Notes: generated by a model not told the origin, from the sequence alone. Numbered from the stretch's first letter, positions 18,212-28,005 are shown. The stretch: 64,000 nucleotides of DNA from Metabacillus halosaccharovorans (GCF_002019635.1 NZ_KV917372.1:620001-684000), one strand, 5' to 3'. Numbers and translations: made by a program.

Positions 18212-18254
18212 CAAAAAAAGTTGACATCTTCTATAGATTGTCAACTTTTTATAA
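18212..18254 (-). terminator. terminator of the GH2 gene
   Basis: Perfect 12-bp stem AAAAAGTTGACA (18214-18225)/TGTCAACTTTTT (18239-18250), 13-nt loop, directly after the GH2 stop at 18267. Confidence 0.88.
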
Positions 18255-18266
18255 AAACATTAATTA

Positions 18267-21200
18267 TTAATCAAACCGAAACCAACCAAAATCAAAATGA
18301 CACCCCGGCAAAAATATAAATGTCACTTTTTGTTTACCTGAAATCTTTTCTAAATCGAAGACCTTTTGTTCAAACTTTTCGGATTTTGTGAATTCGATGA
18401 TTTGTTTCGTTTCCCCTTCTTCACCTGCAAAAGAAACTTGAATTGTGTTTTTATCATGATGGGATCGACCGTAGATGGTCAATTTTGCTGCTCCTTCACC
18501 GGTAAAAAGCATATCATCAAACTCAAGAGATACATTGTTTCCAATACCTTCTACACTGTTTTCTTTCATCGTAAAAGTATCGCCATATATATGATCACAT
18601 TCAGTTGCCATAATTTTTTCAGTCGCTTTGTTCTTTTTTTCAAATATAAAACCTTTTATGTGCACCTTTTGGTTGAGCACAAAGCATATTGATGAAATAC
18701 CATGAAGGCGCTTGGATAATTGATATGTTTCCTCTTGATAAACATTCCATTTTGAAGGTTTTTGATAAATAACATCTGCAAGTAATTGACTGCCTTCTTC
18801 ATCTGGCATACCTTCCCAAATTTGGAGCGGGTATTGTTCACTTGATAAAGCAAAGATAGGAATTGTTATCGTATCAGAGCCGTAAGAGCCAAAATCAATT
18901 TCCCAAAATCCAACCTGTGTTTCTGCATCCCTGCTGGTTGCCACCCCCCGCTCGTTTCCATTTGTTACTTCACCTTTGCTATAATCATACAGTCCTGCAG
19001 AAATAAATTCATAAGGGTCTTTATATGCCTTCCCAAGTCCCTCTGTCTTAAATTCCAATTGGGAAATGAGCCTGATCTTACCGCTGCCATTTTTACTTGT
19101 ACATCGAATCCGAAATTCTCCATCTCCTAAAGCGGTAACTAACGCTTTCCTTCCATTACCTGTAACTTTTGCAATATTTGATTTAATACCTGATTCATTT
19201 ACAACGCTCCATTCAACATCTTGATATGTTGCGTTAAGAGGATAAATATTTGCATATACTTCCATTTCAGTCATATTTTCATTAAATAACTGACCTGACT
19301 CACTGATTATCTCGATTTTTCGTACAGGTATTTCATCGTTGTTTCCCAAGACAATTGGCATTTCTTGATTTTTTACATTTGCTGCAACACCTTGTAAAGA
19401 TCCATTTTGAATTGAGATTGACTCAATCTCAATTGATTGAGTATCTAATCCGTTTGAGGAAACTTCGATCATAATCTTACCTGCTTCTAATGTCGACGCA
19501 ATTATGGCCATTAATTTACCACTAAATAATCTCCTGCTAATTCCTTTATACTGATCATAATCTGTACTATCACCATTATCCAATCCAACTAATCTACCAG
19601 CACCAGAAACGTGTACATCCACACGATTTGACGCGTCTTCAACAGGATTACCATGTTCATCATCCAATGTGATTTCTACAAAAAGTAGATCTGTCCCGTT
19701 TGCTATTACGTTTTCCTTATCAGGCTGCAGGGAAATGTACTTTGCATCTCCAAACGACCTTCGTACATCCATAGCAATTTCTTTCCCTGTTTCATCATAG
19801 GCAATAGCTTTTAATTCGCCTTCTTCGTAAGGAATCTTCCACCACCCGACAAGGTTCTCACCTTTTTCATGGTCAATATCGTGTGTACCAATCTTACGTC
19901 CATTAAGTTGTAATTCAATTTTCGGTGCATTGGAACAAACACGAATATCAACCAATTGACCTTTATTAAAATTCCAATATGGAAAAATATGTACCATAGG
20001 TGCTGTTTTATAATTCGTCCATGCTGATTGGTAGATATAATACGAGTCTTTCTTAAAAGTAGCTGTGTCAATCTGACCGAAATACGAGTTTTTGGTGTGA
20101 TATGGTGTAGGTTCTCCTATATAATCGAAACCTGTCCATATAAATTGTCCGAGTGAAAATGGTGTATCCCTTTCTGCCAGAATACAAGCTTCAGCGGACC
20201 TAGCTCCCCAACTTGTTGAACTATTTCCAAGTGCTGAACATTGCTCATCATCATCTGCGAGAATTGATTTTTCAAAAGGGAAATGATAGATTCCCCTGCT
20301 CTGCACAACGGATGCCGTTTCACTGCCATAGATCACCCAATCAGGATGTTCTTCGTAATGTTTTTGATAGTATTTTTCAGCATAATTATAGCCTGCTACC
20401 TTCACGATATCTGCACATTTTTGGGCATTTTCCCAAGGCATATAATTCGATCCAATCGTAACGCTTGCATTTTCCTTCGGATCAAATTCTTTTACATACT
20501 GCATTAACAATTTAGTAATTTCCTGACCTCTTTCATCCGCATGAGTATCATAAATCTCATTTCCAATACTCCACATTAGTAAGCTTGGATGATTTCTGTC
20601 TCTCATTACCCAGCTTTTCACATCATGATATGCCCATTCCTTAAAGAATCTGGCATAATCATAGGGAGTTTTTGGCCGCTCCCACATATCAAAAGCTTCC
20701 GTCACAACAAGAAAACCCATTTCATCTGCTAATTCCATCAATTCTTTTGCAGGCATATTGTGTGCTGTACGGATGGCATTAACACCCATTTCTTTCAGAA
20801 TATCGAGTCTTCTTTTTAAAGCTGTTTTGTGAAAAGCAGCTCCTAGTGCTCCTAAATCATGGTGTTCACATACTCCGTTTAATTTCATCTTTTTTCCATT
20901 AAGATGTAACCCGTTGCTTGGATCTAAATTAATTTCTCTAAAACCAATTTTTTGTGTAATTGTCTCAATTTCTTGATAACTACCTTTACTTCTATTAACC
21001 AAAAGCAACTGCGTTTTTAGTTCATAAAGATGGGGAGTATCTGTGTCCCAGAGTACTGGATTTTCAACTTCTAAAACTTGTTGGTTAATCGAAGTTGAAG
21101 AATCTGTACTTATCTCTTCTTTAGTGATGGCAATAATATGATCTTCGTCAAGAAGAACATGTGAAATAACAACATCATGATCATGGTTGATTTCAGTGTC

Positions 21201-21695
21201 CACTTCTATTTGCCAGCTATGTTCTTTCTTTTTAGTAGATATATAGATTCCATCTGTCACAATATGGTTTTTGTTTCTTATCTTTAACCATACATTTCGA
21301 TATATACCGGCTCCTGAGTACCACCGACTGTTTGGACTTTGATGAACAACTTTAACTAAAATTTCATTTTCACCATCTATTAATACTTCTGTAATTTCAT
21401 GTTCGAAAGAAGAATAACCGTATTTCCATTCACCTACATACTGATTATTTACATAAAGAGATGAATCCATATAGACTCCATCAAAGGCTAAAAGAACTTG
21501 TTGATCCTCTTTCTTTACCTTGAATGTTTTCCGGTACCATCCAATACTGTTTTCATACAAATTTAAGGTATTATAAATTAACCAATCATGAGGAATATCA
21601 ATTGATTCAAAGCTTAATGAAGATGGATCTTGAGAACTGTCTAGACTGGTTTTTGCAAACTCCCATCCATTATTAAAAAGTTCCTTTTTATTCAT
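18267..21695 (-). CDS. glycoside hydrolase family 2 enzyme (beta-galactosidase/beta-glucuronidase type), 1142 residues
   Basis: Cytosolic, since no signal peptide is present. GH2 sugar-binding domain about 1-140 (NSRWYSGAGIYRNVWL), immunoglobulin-like domain 145-255, TIM barrel 260-590. The acid/base is Glu380 in MWSIGNEIYD and the likely nucleophile is Glu459 in VIYGSETAS. Further domains follow: a DUF4982-like module, an invasin/Ig-like domain (DLLFVEITLDDEHGNPVEDA) and two C-terminal jelly-roll carbohydrate-binding-like domains. Beta-galactosidase or beta-glucuronidase/uronidase cannot be separated by eye. Position after uxuA and gntR favours a uronate-containing oligosaccharide. Probably the last gene of the uxuA-gntR unit. 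Confidence 0.88.
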   Translation of the reverse strand: MNKKELFNNGWEFAKTSLDSSQDPSSLSFESIDIPHDWLIYNTLNLYENSIGWYRKTFKVKKEDQQVLLAFDGVYMDSSLYVNNQYVGEWKYGYSSFEHEITEVLIDGENEILVKVVHQSPNSRWYSGAGIYRNVWLKIRNKNHIVTDGIYISTKKKEHSWQIEVDTEINHDHDVVISHVLLDEDHIIAITKEEISTDSSTSINQQVLEVENPVLWDTDTPHLYELKTQLLLVNRSKGSYQEIETITQKIGFREINLDPSNGLHLNGKKMKLNGVCEHHDLGALGAAFHKTALKRRLDILKEMGVNAIRTAHNMPAKELMELADEMGFLVVTEAFDMWERPKTPYDYARFFKEWAYHDVKSWVMRDRNHPSLLMWSIGNEIYDTHADERGQEITKLLMQYVKEFDPKENASVTIGSNYMPWENAQKCADIVKVAGYNYAEKYYQKHYEEHPDWVIYGSETASVVQSRGIYHFPFEKSILADDDEQCSALGNSSTSWGARSAEACILAERDTPFSLGQFIWTGFDYIGEPTPYHTKNSYFGQIDTATFKKDSYYIYQSAWTNYKTAPMVHIFPYWNFNKGQLVDIRVCSNAPKIELQLNGRKIGTHDIDHEKGENLVGWWKIPYEEGELKAIAYDETGKEIAMDVRRSFGDAKYISLQPDKENVIANGTDLLFVEITLDDEHGNPVEDASNRVDVHVSGAGRLVGLDNGDSTDYDQYKGISRRLFSGKLMAIIASTLEAGKIMIEVSSNGLDTQSIEIESISIQNGSLQGVAANVKNQEMPIVLGNNDEIPVRKIEIISESGQLFNENMTEMEVYANIYPLNATYQDVEWSVVNESGIKSNIAKVTGNGRKALVTALGDGEFRIRCTSKNGSGKIRLISQLEFKTEGLGKAYKDPYEFISAGLYDYSKGEVTNGNERGVATSRDAETQVGFWEIDFGSYGSDTITIPIFALSSEQYPLQIWEGMPDEEGSQLLADVIYQKPSKWNVYQEETYQLSKRLHGISSICFVLNQKVHIKGFIFEKKNKATEKIMATECDHIYGDTFTMKENSVEGIGNNVSLEFDDMLFTGEGAAKLTIYGRSHHDKNTIQVSFAGEEGETKQIIEFTKSEKFEQKVFDLEKISGKQKVTFIFLPGCHFDFGWFRFD

Positions 21696-21780
21696 ATTGT
21701 AAACTCACTTTCTATATTATTCGTAACAAGTAAAACTGACGAAAATTGTAAAGGTTATCATGTTACATAATAGTAAAAAG

Positions 21781-22455
21781 CTATTTAAAATAATTCGGAT
21801 ATGATCGTTTTAAATATTCCTTATCAATAACCGCCAGCATTAAATGCTCTTGCATCAACTTCTCCGCTTTATCAGGGTTTTTCTCTTTTATTCCTTCAAA
21901 AATTTCTTTATGTTGCAAGTAAATGGTATACCAGTTAAAGTCAGTCGCTAACCTGAGCATTCTGCTTCGATTAAAGTGAACATTCATTTGTTGAATAACT
22001 GACCATATATTATACTTTTGACACCCCATAAAAATGGTCTTATGATATTCCTCATCCAGTTCAAACATTTTTCGGTAATCCTGCTGTTCAATACAAACTT
22101 TTTGCATGCTGAGATTCATTTCTAATGTAATTAGTTTATCTTGAGGAAATGTTTCACAAGCTAATCGAATGACCGCTCTTTCCAAATGCTCCCTCATAAA
22201 TCTTGCTTCTTCCACTAAATTTAAGTCGATTAAAGAGACAAACGTTCCTCTTTGAGGAAATACGTTTAATAGCCCCTCTCTCGAAAGGCGTAAAAAACTT
22301 TCCCGAACCGGAGTACGACTTACATTGAATTTTTCAGACATCTCCTTCTCTGAAATACTTGTACCTGGTGCGAGTTGTAAATTTAGTATTTGTGATTTTA
22401 GTTCTTCATACACTTGATTGCTTGTTGAAGATCTCGGTTTATGGTCTATATACAT
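21781..22455 (-). CDS. GntR-family (FCD/FadR subfamily) transcriptional regulator
   Basis: 224 residues from the ATG at 22455, 8 nt after GGAG. Winged helix-turn-helix at about 10-75: NQVYEELKSQILNLQLAPGT then EKFNVSRTPVRESFLRLSRE. The FCD effector domain follows (EARFMREHLERAVIRLACE ... DEEYHKTIF ... QHKEIFEGI). FCD regulators often sense sugar acids, and the gene lies directly behind uxuA. It is the best candidate for the protein that reads the three identical 16-bp sites at 23676, 29088 and 31584. Probably a repressor released by a uronate intermediate; that part is inference. Confidence 0.88.
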   Translation of the reverse strand: MYIDHKPRSSTSNQVYEELKSQILNLQLAPGTSISEKEMSEKFNVSRTPVRESFLRLSREGLLNVFPQRGTFVSLIDLNLVEEARFMREHLERAVIRLACETFPQDKLITLEMNLSMQKVCIEQQDYRKMFELDEEYHKTIFMGCQKYNIWSVIQQMNVHFNRSRMLRLATDFNWYTIYLQHKEIFEGIKEKNPDKAEKLMQEHLMLAVIDKEYLKRSYPNYFK

Positions 22456-22516
22456 TTGATACTCTCCAATCATCTAATGTAACAGTTTTCTATTAATCTA
22501 TTAAGAAGTTCTTACC

Positions 22517-23623
22517 TTATAAATTTAACGTCCCACGTTTTTTATTCTTTTGTGCTTTGACTTTTTCTAAGCTGTCCCAAATGCCAAGCAGATACATTAT
22601 ACCTAGTGCACGATCGTATAAGCCGTATCCCGGTCGAGCTTGTTCTCCCCAAATCATCCTTCCATGATCTGGTCTCACATATCCTTTAAAGTTTGTCTCA
22701 TGTAAAGCTTTAACAATTTCATAAATATCTAAGGATCCGTCAGAGCTTCGATGGGAGCTTTCAGTGAAATCTCCGTTTTCTTCGATTTTCACATTTCGTA
22801 TATGAGCAAACGGTATCCTGTTTATGCTTGAAAAATACCGCATGATCGCGGGAATATCATTATCAGGATTTACTCCAAGTGAACCAGAACATAATGTTAA
22901 ACCGTTCGAAGGACTATCCACAAGATTGACAATCCTCTTTAAATTCTGAAACTTCGTCACGATTCTTGGTAATCCAAAAATTGACCATGGAGGATCATCA
23001 GGATGAATGGCCATTTTTATATCATGTTCCTCAGCCACAGGAATTACTTTCTTTAAAAAGTATTGCAGGTGTTCAAATAAATCTTCTTCTGTTACATCTT
23101 TATATAATTCAAATGCTCTCTTAATTTTTTTAATTCTTTCAGGCTCCCAACCTGGTAGTGAAAAGCCATTTGCAGAGTTTTCAACATTTTTTATTAAAAC
23201 TTCATGATCTACACGTTCAATCTTTTCCTTTTCATAAGCAAGTACTGTTGATCCATCAGGTAACACCTTAGCCAGATCAGATCTAATCCAATCAAAGACA
23301 GGCATAAAGTTATAACAAATGACTTTTATTCCAGCTTGTGCTAAATGACGAATTGTTTGTTGATAATTTTCTATATAATGATCACGTGTTGGTAATCCCA
23401 GTTTAATATCTTCATGTACATTTACACTCTCAATTATATCAAGGTTTAAGCCTTTTGCATTTATCTCTTTCTTTAAATCGAAAATTCTATCCAACGGCCA
23501 CACCTCTCCAGCGGCTATATCATGCAGTCCCCCGACGATGCCATCCATTCCCGGAATCTGTTTTATTTGATCAAGGGTAACACTATCATCTTGACTCCCA
23601 AACCAACGAAACGTCATTTTCAT
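22517..23623 (-). CDS. uxuA: D-mannonate dehydratase
   Basis: 368 residues of UxuA, a Mn/Fe-dependent TIM-barrel enzyme converting D-mannonate to 2-keto-3-deoxygluconate in glucuronate breakdown. Hallmarks are MTFRWFGSQDDSVTLDQIKQ at the N-terminus, CYNFMPVFDW, AIHPDDPPW, LCSGSLGV and VRPDHGRMIWGE, which supply the metal ligands (His, Cys, Asp/His). Slightly longer than B. subtilis UxuA. A candidate GntR operator lies 53 bp upstream. The isomerase UxaC is absent here, so the pathway needs a distant gene. Confidence 0.95.
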   Translation of the reverse strand: MKMTFRWFGSQDDSVTLDQIKQIPGMDGIVGGLHDIAAGEVWPLDRIFDLKKEINAKGLNLDIIESVNVHEDIKLGLPTRDHYIENYQQTIRHLAQAGIKVICYNFMPVFDWIRSDLAKVLPDGSTVLAYEKEKIERVDHEVLIKNVENSANGFSLPGWEPERIKKIKRAFELYKDVTEEDLFEHLQYFLKKVIPVAEEHDIKMAIHPDDPPWSIFGLPRIVTKFQNLKRIVNLVDSPSNGLTLCSGSLGVNPDNDIPAIMRYFSSINRIPFAHIRNVKIEENGDFTESSHRSSDGSLDIYEIVKALHETNFKGYVRPDHGRMIWGEQARPGYGLYDRALGIMYLLGIWDSLEKVKAQKNKKRGTLNL

Positions 23624-23675
23624 TTTTTCTGCCTCCTTATATACTTACTAAATCGAATTTATATGTATACTATTC

Positions 23676-23691
23676 ATACTAGTATGGTAGT
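23676..23691. promoter_or_regulatory. GntR-type operator, copy 1 (uxuA)
   Basis: ATACTAGTATGGTAGT, identical at 29088 and 31584. It contains the perfect palindrome ATACTAGTAT and the wider dyad ACTA-N6-TAGT. It lies 53 bp before the uxuA start. Confidence 0.75.
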
Positions 23692-23716
23692 TTAGTTATT
23701 TTACGTTTGAAATTTA

Positions 23717-24514
23717 TTATTTAGCATGAATCAAATTTTCATTAGATAGAAATGTTATTTGTATCGCTGGAAAATAGGACTTGAGTTTTTCCGCTAAGTA
23801 TTCCATCCCGGGTTCTTCGCTGGCAGCATGACCAATCATGATTAAGAGCTTTTTCTTACCTTGAACTCCTGCGTCACGTATATATTCCGGTGTTTCCCAC
23901 TCCTGACCTTCTCCAGTGATAATCAAGTCCACGTTTTCTTTTTCGAATAATGGGATGGCTGTTTCTCCACCTCCTCGAAAACCAACTGTAAGTCCTATCC
24001 TAGCGCATTCAAGGCTCAAATCTCCTACAACTCGAACAAAAGGAATAGAAAGTTTTTCTTTCACATACGCAACGATTTTTTCACCTGACATAGGTGGGAT
24101 AGCCAGAATAGATGATGTGTGATTATGTCTCTCTAAATAGCCGTCCCACTCTAATCTCTGAATAAGCCCTTCTGTTATTAGATCAGGCGTGTATTTGTGA
24201 ATATAGTCATGAAATCGGTAAATAGCGATTCCTGAGTTTTTAATTAGTTCAAGCTTTTCAGCATATACTCCATTATTTTTTAAGACTTTATCGTTTTGAT
24301 TATGACTGTAAAATATTCCTTCATGTGTTATTATCATGTTTGCACCTATTTTTTTGGCATGTTTAATAGCAAAATGTGATGCGACAAATGTTATAAGTAT
24401 TCCATTTACCTCATCATCACCATTTCCAAATAGGAGCGAGTCTACTGTTGATTCCATATTCTCAACTGGAGACTCTAATTGTTTCACAACATCTGTTACT
24501 TTTATTCCCATCAT
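23717..24514 (-). CDS. Nif3-like dinuclear metal-centre protein
   Basis: 265 residues of the NIF3/YqfO/DUF34 family, usually hexameric with two metals per subunit. Metal-site segments are NMIITHEGIFYS (His, Glu) and the C-terminal MIGHAASEEPGMEYLAEKL (His, Glu). The middle VGFRGGGETAIPLFEKENVD is also family-like. The family's reaction is unknown. This is a single-domain version without the extra CutA-like insert of YqfO. It lies between the transporter genes and uxuA in the same direction, so it belongs to the sugar-acid locus and may act on a uronate intermediate. Confidence 0.8.
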   Translation of the reverse strand: MMGIKVTDVVKQLESPVENMESTVDSLLFGNGDDEVNGILITFVASHFAIKHAKKIGANMIITHEGIFYSHNQNDKVLKNNGVYAEKLELIKNSGIAIYRFHDYIHKYTPDLITEGLIQRLEWDGYLERHNHTSSILAIPPMSGEKIVAYVKEKLSIPFVRVVGDLSLECARIGLTVGFRGGGETAIPLFEKENVDLIITGEGQEWETPEYIRDAGVQGKKKLLIMIGHAASEEPGMEYLAEKLKSYFPAIQITFLSNENLIHAK

Positions 24515-24547
24515 GTTCCCCTCGCATTATTGTTATCATTTTATAAA

Positions 24548-25261
24548 CTACTCCAGTTGTTGATCTGTATGTTTTGAACTCGTTTTCAGAAAGTTAGTTT
24601 CAATATCTAAAAGCATTTCCTTTGTATTAAGGGCCAAGAGATAAAAGACAATGCTTGATACAAAAAGAATTAAAAAGTCAGTTGTAATTGTCGTAATAAA
24701 TGCTAGGATAAACAGGATCAACATATTTCCCACTGTGTTTTTCACCTTCATAAAACTGTAATAAACAGATAGCTTCCATATATCTCTCATTCTAAATTTA
24801 AAGCGCGAACTTATTGCAACAGCATTTAATATCAACATAGTCCATAAGACGATCAGAACGAAAATCACTATCGATAAAATTTGATTTAATTCTGTTGGTG
24901 TTTGGCGAAGATACTGTAAATCAACGATTAAAATAAAGTAAACCAAAAGAATTGGGAACCAGATGGATAAAATATCTTTTATATTCTTTTTAAATCCGTA
25001 GAAAAAGTCATGTGTTGGAGAAAGCTCTTTCGTTCTCACAAGTTTTTCCATAGAATAGTATAAAGCTGCTACAGCTGGACCTGTGGGGATTAGAGCTAAA
25101 AAGTACAGGAGAATGTTTGAAAATGAAGGTTCTAATGTCATAAAGAAAAAAATAAACAGTCCATTAGTTAAGACAAAATAAATATTTGTTAATAGAAAAG
25201 CATAAACATAGTTAGTAAATGTATATAAAATCCCTTGACCAAATTGATTCTTTTCATCCAT
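24548..25261 (-). CDS. DUF624 (YesL-like) membrane protein
   Basis: 237 residues with five to six hydrophobic helices. ALIPTGPAVAALYYSMEKLV near residue 60 and the following KELSPTHDFFYGFKKN are typical of DUF624/YesL. These proteins accompany ABC importers for complex plant polysaccharides (yes, lpl and aldouronate clusters). An auxiliary role in transport or sensing is assumed, not proven. The ATG follows an intercistronic hairpin after the lipoprotein gene. Confidence 0.85.
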   Translation of the reverse strand: MDEKNQFGQGILYTFTNYVYAFLLTNIYFVLTNGLFIFFFMTLEPSFSNILLYFLALIPTGPAVAALYYSMEKLVRTKELSPTHDFFYGFKKNIKDILSIWFPILLVYFILIVDLQYLRQTPTELNQILSIVIFVLIVLWTMLILNAVAISSRFKFRMRDIWKLSVYYSFMKVKNTVGNMLILFILAFITTITTDFLILFVSSIVFYLLALNTKEMLLDIETNFLKTSSKHTDQQLE

Positions 25262-25283
25262 TATTGTTCACCTGCTTTTTAGT

Positions 25284-25327
25284 AGAGGTTAACTAAACGT
25301 GATATGAGTCACGTTTAGTTAACCTCT
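25284..25327 (-). other. 19-bp perfect intercistronic hairpin
   Basis: AGAGGTTAACTAAACGTGA (25284-25302) pairs perfectly with 25309-25327, loop TATGAG. It lies between the lipoprotein stop (25336) and the YesL-like gene. On the minus strand no U tract follows, so it looks like an mRNA-stabilising or attenuating hairpin that favours the binding-protein message. Confidence 0.8.
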
Positions 25328-25335
25328 TTATTAGA

Positions 25336-26964
25336 TTATTTATTAGCGTCTTTATACGTTTTATTTGCTAGATCTACGTATTGTTGCAAGCCTTGACCCT
25401 CTAATTCTTTTACAAATGCATCGAATTCACTTAAATCACGTTCACCTAAGATAAATTTCAATGTATTTTGATCAGTAAAATCTTTTAATGGCGTGCTTAA
25501 TAATGTTACTTGTTCTCTATCTTCAACTGTGTAAGGAATTGGTGGCTCTGCAGGAACGGTTGTTTTTCTATTTGCCATATCCTCTTGGAACTTGATCTCC
25601 TCTTCACTCATCATAGATCGAAGAAGGTCAGTTGTTCCACCATAAGCAAATACTCCTCCTGAGAAACCATAATCGATACGTAAGTCTTTCGTTCCAGCAG
25701 GGTTTAAGCCATTATAATTAACCTCTTCAACCAGAGTTCTAGTTCCATCTTCAGCCTTTGTAAATGTCGTGCCTTCAACTCCCCATTTAGTAAACTCCTG
25801 ACCTTCATCACTATAATATAACCAATCAATGAATTGAAGGATCGCGTCAAAGTATTCGCTTTCTTTAGCTTTAGAAGAAATCATTACCCCATTTTCTAAT
25901 CTTGAACCGCCCATTAAATCTCCAGCAGGTCCACCAGGAACAGTTATTTTCGCAATAGAATAATTTCCTTCACCTAACGTTTTGTCCATATCAGTTCGAT
26001 GTTGAACAACTGTTTGTGAGTTTCCATTAATGATAAATGACTTGCCTGTAACAAACTTCTGAACAGCCTGATCATCTTCTTGAGTAAAGCTTTCTTTATC
26101 CAATAGACCTTCTTCAACTAATTTATTAAAATAGGTTAGCAATTCTTTATACTCATCTGTTGTTGCTGTTGGTACGAATTCATCCTTAGATTCGTCATAT
26201 GTTAAACCATTTCCAAAACCCCATCCGGCTTTTGTGCCGAAGTTAACTGCGGCAATATTTAGTGTACTATTGAAAGTAAATCGATCAGAAAAAGGTGTAA
26301 CATCAGGATATAATTCCTTTAATTGTTTCATTGCTGTATACAATTCATCCCATGTTTTTGGAATCGCAATATTATGCTTTTCGAAAATATCTGTTCTTAC
26401 AATTAATGTATAATCTGGCCAAACAGCTTCATGTAAACCAGGTAAAACGTAGAATTTTCCATCCTTCTGACGAAGTCCTTTTAATTCATCTTCAAGTTGC
26501 CATTTCTCCACTTTTTCCTTAAAGTGAGGCATTTTGTCCATGTAATCACTTATAGGTAATGCTGCGCCAGAAGCAACAAATGGTGCTTCTTCACCTGGAT
26601 AAGTTTTTGGAATTATTAACGGTGCATCACCAGAACTAATTAAAAGACTACGTTTTTGAGGATAATCACTTAAAGGAACAATTGTTGGTTTTAATGTTAC
26701 ATTCGTTGTTTCTTTAATATGATCCCATAACAGCCAGTCTTCCTTGTATGGATATGTAGGTTGATCCATGTAGAGAATTGAAAGATCAAATTCTTCACTA
26801 GATTTAAAAGTATCACCTACATTGTATGATTCCATCGCTCCTTTTTGATTTACGTTCTTCTCCTCTGAACTTGATGTTTCATTGTTTGAACACCCAGCAA
26901 CAACAAGTGCTGACAAAGCCAATACACTAAATGTCGACTTTAACCCTTTTAGACCTTTCCCCAT
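25336..26964 (-). CDS. ABC transporter solute-binding lipoprotein (LplA/YtcQ type)
   Basis: 542 residues from the ATG at 26964 behind GGGAGGAAAAGAA. A lipoprotein signal ends in ALVVAGC, with Cys25 as the lipidated residue and a Ser/Glu-rich linker after it. The large extracellular solute-binding family 1 domain fits the LplA/YtcQ group (about 500-560 residues), which binds oligosaccharides. With the two LplB/LplC-type permeases it forms the importer. Paenibacillus aldouronate systems have the same layout. The bound sugar is inferred from the neighbouring alpha-glucuronidase and uxu genes. Confidence 0.9.
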   Translation of the reverse strand: MGKGLKGLKSTFSVLALSALVVAGCSNNETSSSEEKNVNQKGAMESYNVGDTFKSSEEFDLSILYMDQPTYPYKEDWLLWDHIKETTNVTLKPTIVPLSDYPQKRSLLISSGDAPLIIPKTYPGEEAPFVASGAALPISDYMDKMPHFKEKVEKWQLEDELKGLRQKDGKFYVLPGLHEAVWPDYTLIVRTDIFEKHNIAIPKTWDELYTAMKQLKELYPDVTPFSDRFTFNSTLNIAAVNFGTKAGWGFGNGLTYDESKDEFVPTATTDEYKELLTYFNKLVEEGLLDKESFTQEDDQAVQKFVTGKSFIINGNSQTVVQHRTDMDKTLGEGNYSIAKITVPGGPAGDLMGGSRLENGVMISSKAKESEYFDAILQFIDWLYYSDEGQEFTKWGVEGTTFTKAEDGTRTLVEEVNYNGLNPAGTKDLRIDYGFSGGVFAYGGTTDLLRSMMSEEEIKFQEDMANRKTTVPAEPPIPYTVEDREQVTLLSTPLKDFTDQNTLKFILGERDLSEFDAFVKELEGQGLQQYVDLANKTYKDANK

Positions 26965-27034
26965 TTCTTTTCCTCCCTTTTTTTGGTTTTGTCGATTTAA
27001 CATAAGCGTTTTTATCTACTTAGGCGATAAGACG

Positions 27035-27070
27035 CTCATTAAAAGAAAGATAATCCCTTCTCTTAATGAG
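27035..27070 (-). other. intercistronic hairpin between permease and binding protein
   Basis: CTCATTAAAAGAA (27035-27047) pairs with TTCTCTTAATGAG (27058-27070), one mismatch, 10-nt loop. No U tract on the minus strand. Probably an mRNA processing or stability element. Confidence 0.55.
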
Positions 27071-27123
27071 AGTCTCATTGCTACTAAGTAAACAATGAAG
27101 CTTTTATTAAACGCTTTTGTATT

Positions 27124-27993
27124 TTACTTAACAGATCCGAGCATTACTCCCGATACAAAGTATTTTTGTACAAATGGATAGATTGTTAAGATCGGTAAAA
27201 TTGTTAAGACCATCGTAACGGATTTAATGTTTGCCGATATTTGAGTTAAATTATCAGCAGAAGAGGCACCGGCAGATGTTGCTCCAGTCACACCTGCTAT
27301 CATATTTCTCAAATACATCGTAACAGGGAATAACTCTTTTTGATCTAAGTATAAGAATGCTGGAAACCAAGAGTTCCAATGTCCTACTGCATAAAACAAA
27401 ATCATTGTTGCAATAACTGCCTTACTGAGGGGCAGAACAATTTTCAATAAAATTCCATACGTATTTAATCCATCGATAGAAGCCGCTTCCTCCAATTCTT
27501 CTGGCATATTTTCAAAAAATGACTTCATAATTAACATGTTATAAACACTGATCGCACCTGGAATGACGATGGCCCAAATTGAGTTACCAAATCCTAAACT
27601 ATTAATTAACACATAGTTAGGTACTAACCCACCATTAAAAAACATGGTAAATACGGCGAAAAATGTTAAAAACTTTCTACCTACTAAACGTTTCTTTGAT
27701 AATGCATAGGCAAAGATTGTTGTAAGGAACATAGAAATCGCTGTTCCTACAACTGTATATACAACTGTATTTTTATAATTGATCCAAAACATACTATCTT
27801 GTGCAATTGTCTTGTAAGTGTCTATATTAAATCCTCTAGGGAAAAGAGTAACTTTCCCTGCATTGATATAGGCCTCACTACTAAATGATTGAGCGATTAC
27901 ATTTAAAAAAGGGTAAAGTGTACAAAAAACGATGATGATTAAAATTGATACATTGAAAACTTTAAATATTTTATATTGTTTTGACTCTTTCAT
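27124..27993 (-). CDS. ABC sugar permease (LplC/YtcP type)
   Basis: 289 residues with six membrane helices of the BPD_transp_1 (MalG-like) family. The ATPase-coupling EAA loop is EEAASIDGLNTYGILLKIVL (about 175-195). It ends PFVQKYFVSGVMLGSVK, as usual for this subfamily. It starts 13 bp after the partner permease. No ATPase gene is near; such systems normally share MsmX. Confidence 0.9.
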   Translation of the reverse strand: MKESKQYKIFKVFNVSILIIIVFCTLYPFLNVIAQSFSSEAYINAGKVTLFPRGFNIDTYKTIAQDSMFWINYKNTVVYTVVGTAISMFLTTIFAYALSKKRLVGRKFLTFFAVFTMFFNGGLVPNYVLINSLGFGNSIWAIVIPGAISVYNMLIMKSFFENMPEELEEAASIDGLNTYGILLKIVLPLSKAVIATMILFYAVGHWNSWFPAFLYLDQKELFPVTMYLRNMIAGVTGATSAGASSADNLTQISANIKSVTMVLTILPILTIYPFVQKYFVSGVMLGSVK

Positions 27994-28005
27994 TTTATCA
28001 ACCCC

